The notes under the pieces: model-generated
What the model saw: the letters and a program-made list of their open reading frames with translations, nothing else
Told to the model about the DNA's origin: nothing
Database searches by the model: none
Translations under genes and position numbers: made by a program
Assembly: GCF_001401155.1 (NCBI RefSeq)
Contig: NZ_LJRO01000492.1
Coordinates: 1 to 64,000, forward strand
Reading direction: 5' to 3'
From: Pseudomonas tremae
Lineage (GTDB): Bacteria; Pseudomonadota; Gammaproteobacteria; Pseudomonadales; Pseudomonadaceae
DNA length: 64,000 bases
Part shown: positions 61,501-64,000 of the stretch, in pieces
Numbering within the stretch: position 1 is the first letter of the stretch
Layout of the letters: each line of letters starts with the position of its first letter

Positions 61501-64000
61501 CGGTCTGTATCGTAGTGTTTACCGCTTCCCCTACTACACCGGACAGTGCGAGCGTCAGACCGCTCTTTTTGCTTTCCTGGGCTGAGCGAGTGGTAGCGTC
61601 GTTCGCAGCATCCACAATGCTGACGTTTTGCCCGATAAGCTTGATGTCTTTTCCTGCGACAACGTCCGATGCCTTCACGGTAAGGTCTTTACCGGCGATG
61701 ACATTCACGTTGCCCAGCACACTGCCTACCGTGCTGCCTTTTTGCGTCTGGCTCTCGGTCTCTTGCTTATAACTATTTTTCGAGGAGCCCAGTGTGACGC
61801 CGATTCCGCCAGTGCCCATCAACCCTGACTTTTTCGTTGATTGGCTGTGTTGGGCGTTGAATGTCTCGGCAGCGCTTTCGATACGGACATCGTTGCGCGC
61901 CTGCACATTGGTTTCGTCTGTCGAAACAATATTGCTGCCATAGGCGACAACATCACGACCGGCCTGCACCAGTGTCGTGTTTCCGCTGAGAGTCGAGCCG
62001 GTCAGCGAGGTTGTGGTCGCCGAGTCGTTACTCATTTTGCTGGTGCTGGAAAAGCCAAACCCGCCCGACTTTGACTTCGCAGACGTGCTGGACTCGGTAT
62101 TCCGAGCTGCACTCAGATTGACATCGTTGCCCGCCAGTACGGTCAGCGCGCCTTTGTCGCTGTTGATGGTGGAGCCGTCAAGATTGATGTCATTCACGGC
62201 TACAACTGTATTTTTACCTTGCGACTGAATGATCGATGACACCGCTTGGACGCTTTCGCTTTCCGTCATTCTCGCGCTCTTTTTACCCCAGGAACCTTTC
62301 TTGGTTTCGGAGTAGAAAGAGGACTTGGCGTTATCAGCCGTTTCTAGATTCAGATCATTATTGGCATACAGATACGCTTCATTTCCTGCGGTGATCTTAC
62401 TTGCGACCATCGTCGTATCGCGGCCAGTCAGACTTGTGAAGTCATTCGCGGCGGTTAGCTCGCTCGCCACCTGCGTCGTCTGGCCATTGGAGGTCGCGAT
62501 GCGCTTCTTGCCGTCTTTGTCTTTGCCATCGATGTTGTGCACGTCACCGGCCGAAGCCACATACAGATCACGTGCAGCCTGAACGTTCAGGTCCTTGCCG
62601 GCAGAAGCCTGACTGGCCAGAACATTAATATCCCGCCCCGCATCAATCCCAAGGTCGCCGCCCGCTGTAACAGTTGAACCCAGGTTTTTCACATCCGTGG
62701 TGATGACCGACTTGTGCCCGCCATCAAACAGTTCGTGCTTTTCGCTGCTGCCGGTTTTGGCCAGCAGGTTGATGTCGTTACCGGCCTTGAGCGACAGGTC
62801 GCCCTTGGCACTCATCGCCCCGTAATTGGTGATATCGCGACCGGCGTTGAGGGCGAGGTTTTCACGGGCGGTGATGGTGCTGCCCGCGTCGGTTACGGTG
62901 CGCATACCCGCGCCGTCACGCACCTGGATGGCGGTGCGGTCGTTGAGGATGTCGCCTTTGACGGCGGTTAGGCTGACCTGCCCGCCACGAATCTCGCCGG
63001 CCATCGCGTTGCGCATGCTGTCCTGCGCGATCATCTGCAGGTTGTTACCGGCGTCGACCAGGCCGCCCTTATAGATACTGCCGCCGCTGCTGACGTTGAG
63101 GTTGTTACTGGCGCGCAGGGTACCTACGTTGATCAGGTCGCCGCCCGAGATCAGGTTCAGGTCGCGGCCCTGGATCAGGCTGCTGCCGCGCAAGTTGCGT
63201 GAGTCTGCCTGTGCCAGGTACAGCACCGGCACAAGGACTTTCTGGCCGTCGACGACACGGTTTTCCATCCACACGATGTCGTGGGTCAGGGCGCTGACCT
63301 GTTCGGCGTTCAGCGCGACGCCGAGGCTGAGGTCCAGGGCGCTTTTGCTGGCCAGCGCGTTGTCCATCAGGTAGCGGTACTGGTCGTAATCGCTGGTGAG
63401 GCCGTCGGCGAGGAAGCGCTGTCCTGTTTGTGCCAGTACTGCGTCGCGTATCAGGCGCTGTTCGTACAGGCCGTCACCCAGACGACGCCAGTTGCTGTCG
63501 GGATTGATGTTGAGGCGACTGAGGATGTAATCGGAACCGAGGAACTGCGACAGATTGGTCAGGTTCGGGTTGGTTTCTATCAGGTAATTACTGGTCGGGT
63601 CAGGATTGCGAATGAACAGCCCGTAATCGCCCTTCGGCAACTGAAAGGTTGCGCCTGCGGTTGGGTCCACGGCGGCGAACGGAATGCCGCTGTAGTCCAC
63701 CGGGGTGAAGACCGTCTGCACGCTGCCATCGGCGGCGACACGCTGGACGGGCTTGACCGACGTCACGGTCGCAGTGCTCGCGTCGGTGGCCTGCTTGTTG
63801 ATGGTGATGTCGATGCCACCGACCTTGATGCCGGTCTGATCCTCACCCAGCTTTCCGGTGAGTATTTCCGGGGTATTGTTGGCGCGCAGCGAGCCGTTTT
63901 GCACAGTGCGGGCGACGTTCAGGTTGACCGTACCACCCGCCTGAAGCGTGGCGGCGTATTTGGGCTGCGTGCTGTCTGTCCAGACAGTGACGTTGCTTTG
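58571..64000 (-). CDS. CdiA-like filamentous haemagglutinin with C-terminal cysteine-peptidase-like toxin (5' end off window)
   Basis: At least 1,809 residues are encoded; the frame is open at the window edge. The visible part runs: a receptor-binding-type region (SRLNINPDSNWRRLGDGLYEQ), haemagglutinin beta-helix repeats (GRDLNLISGGDLIN, GNDINLLAKTGS), a helical pre-toxin region, and a VENN motif (59663-59674), the usual boundary of the exchangeable toxin. About 367 residues follow, ending in a domain with APVCGPACAAM and, about 80 residues on, GKHFIIVDSV and TRDPYVGP, resembling a Cys-His-Asp cysteine peptidase or C39-like fold. CDI proteins are exported by a partner CdiB. An immunity gene follows. 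Toxin activity is inference. Confidence 0.88.
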   Translation of the reverse strand, partial: QSNVTVWTDSTQPKYAATLQAGGTVNLNVARTVQNGSLRANNTPEILTGKLGEDQTGIKVGGIDITINKQATDASTATVTSVKPVQRVAADGSVQTVFTPVDYSGIPFAAVDPTAGATFQLPKGDYGLFIRNPDPTSNYLIETNPNLTNLSQFLGSDYILSRLNINPDSNWRRLGDGLYEQRLIRDAVLAQTGQRFLADGLTSDYDQYRYLMDNALASKSALDLSLGVALNAEQVSALTHDIVWMENRVVDGQKVLVPVLYLAQADSRNLRGSSLIQGRDLNLISGGDLINVGTLRASNNLNVSSGGSIYKGGLVDAGNNLQMIAQDSMRNAMAGEIRGGQVSLTAVKGDILNDRTAIQVRDGAGMRTVTDAGSTITARENLALNAGRDITNYGAMSAKGDLSLKAGNDINLLAKTGSSEKHELFDGGHKSVITTDVKNLGSTVTAGGDLGIDAGRDINVLASQASAGKDLNVQAARDLYVASAGDVHNIDGKDKDGKKRIATSNGQTTQVASELTAANDFTSLTGRDTTMVASKITAGNEAYLYANNDLNLETADNAKSSFYSETKKGSWGKKSARMTESESVQAVSSIIQSQGKNTVVAVNDINLDGSTINSDKGALTVLAGNDVNLSAARNTESSTSAKSKSGGFGFSSTSKMSNDSATTTSLTGSTLSGNTTLVQAGRDVVAYGSNIVSTDETNVQARNDVRIESAAETFNAQHSQSTKKSGLMGTGGIGVTLGSSKNSYKQETESQTQKGSTVGSVLGNVNVIAGKDLTVKASDVVAGKDIKLIGQNVSIVDAANDATTRSAQESKKSGLTLALSGVVGEAVNTTIQTAKDAKHEDDTRLSALQGVKAGLSGYQAWQGAQALESGAQAGSFVGIALSLGTQKSSSSQLEEQSVSQGSNLTAGNDISVIATGTGQANAADGDLSVRGSKLQAGNNLLLSAARDIDLRSGVNTQRLDGSNKSGGGAVGASLGVGSSGAGLSIFANANSGTGKEKGDGTVWTETSVNAGNQLTMNSGRDTTLEGAQVSAQKIVADIQRNLTVSSQQDTDRYDTKQSNVSGGGSFTFGSMTGSGSLSVSQSKIQSNFDSVKEQTGLFAGKDGYQINVGEHTQLNGGVIGSTASADKNTLNTGTLGWMNIGNKANFSSQSQSVSGGTGGDVGSQFMGNMGSLLLVGSNNKGKDSSTTYAAVSDGELTVRDQDKQQQDVTALSRDVEHANNALSPIFDKEKEQTRLRQAQLIGDIANQSMDIIRTQGTIEAAKAAQAELKDKNMPGADPNASYKDRQAYVEALQGTNAYKKTMATYGTGSDLQRAAQAATAAIQGLAAGNLGQAAVGASAPYIAGVIKESTGDNLEARIMAHALLGAVLAKSQQNSAVAGAAGASIGELVASQLYPGKSADQLTEAEKQKVSALSTLAGGLVGGLAGGDSADALAGAGAAKNAVENNQLRGAEDLTLLMKQRQFAESCSGVSSSSCDKLSKDIDELLVKANSVLKETEAVADDFLKTPASTTEPGQLVKCATSGNGVCVVSSNTIKTNLGQEWALEPASYEQSEIYNAKSATELATAEATLPKTSKELFAEGCGGIGLAGIGCQLYMAGGGANPVSGDQATSSERVMYGAQALLNGLGLFGAVYDGAAVGAKATAGASVDGAGGIVVAPKTIPYEPKGSVVLQGDAPVCGPACAAMTITDKTGAAISLDNAIGSFVNGVRPTGVNTLELSDVISKAGVKNTVNTTMLPEQLNKALQEGASVIVQVPAGQGKHFIIVDSVKSIDGVSYYMTRDPYVGPRGVQQGLLDGAMSTGVNAIVIGK

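Noticed and set aside
1..64000. tRNA, rRNA or CRISPR features
   Set aside because: I found no cloverleaf with CCA end, no rRNA signature and no regularly spaced direct repeats with unique spacers; the only short-period repeats are the three 20-bp putative TnsB sites.
58571..64000. Periodic haemagglutinin segments considered as a DNA repeat array
   Set aside because: The periodicity is at protein level (beta-helix turns) and the nucleotide copies are too diverged to be a DNA repeat.

Overview
The window is a gene-dense, GC-rich stretch of a gammaproteobacterial chromosome around its replication origin. Gene order (dnaA-dnaN-recF-gyrB one way; rpmH-rnpA-yidD-yidC-mnmE-mnmG-rsmG-parA-parB-atp operon-glmU-glmR-glmS the other), the DnaA boxes and the parS sequences are those of Pseudomonas. 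Degenerate GC-rich repeats of a kind common in plant-associated pseudomonads, together with the accessory content, suggest the P. syringae group. The species is an inference.

Left arm (1-18.7 kb): conserved housekeeping genes. aroE and hemF (minus strand), qor (plus), a minus-strand group of a LysM protein, dprA and tsaC, then def-fmt-rsmB-trkA (plus), a YdeP-type molybdopterin oxidoreductase, a lipid A acyltransferase, tag, and glyQ-glyS-gmhB-plsC (plus). Between plsC and gyrB (18.9-22.5 kb) sits an accessory block: a minus-strand set surE-like, marR-like and alginate-lyase-like, and a plus-strand gene of unknown function.

Origin (22.5-38.7 kb): gyrB, recF, dnaN and dnaA read leftward from oriC (29.3-29.9 kb), and rpmH through parB read rightward. 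Three parS palindromes lie at 22.7, 25.6 and 26.2 kb, two of them inside recF. The mnmE-mnmG gap (33.9-34.3 kb) looks like a diverged copy of oriC: similar DnaA-box layout, a shared 25-bp block at identical spacing, and a similar AT-rich tract. Exact DnaA 9-mers are also strewn through yidC, mnmE, mnmG, rsmG and parA.

Right arm (38.7-50.3 kb): the complete atpIBEFHAGDC operon with a clear sigma70-type promoter and a strong terminator, followed by the glucosamine/UDP-GlcNAc genes glmU, glmR and glmS.

Accessory end (50.35-64 kb): a Tn7-like element begins about 20-25 bp after the glmS stop, the classical attTn7 position. It has three exact 20-bp-period putative TnsB sites, then tnsA-tnsB-tnsC-tnsD with catalytic and zinc-binding residues at Tn7 spacing. 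No tnsE is present; a second, short TniQ-family protein is encoded convergently. No matching right end is visible. An IS630-type transposase remnant follows, then a contact-dependent-inhibition-type locus: the 3' part of a large CdiA-like filamentous haemagglutinin, running off the window edge, with a VENN motif and a C-terminal domain resembling a cysteine peptidase, and just downstream its probable immunity gene. No rRNA, tRNA or CRISPR array was seen.
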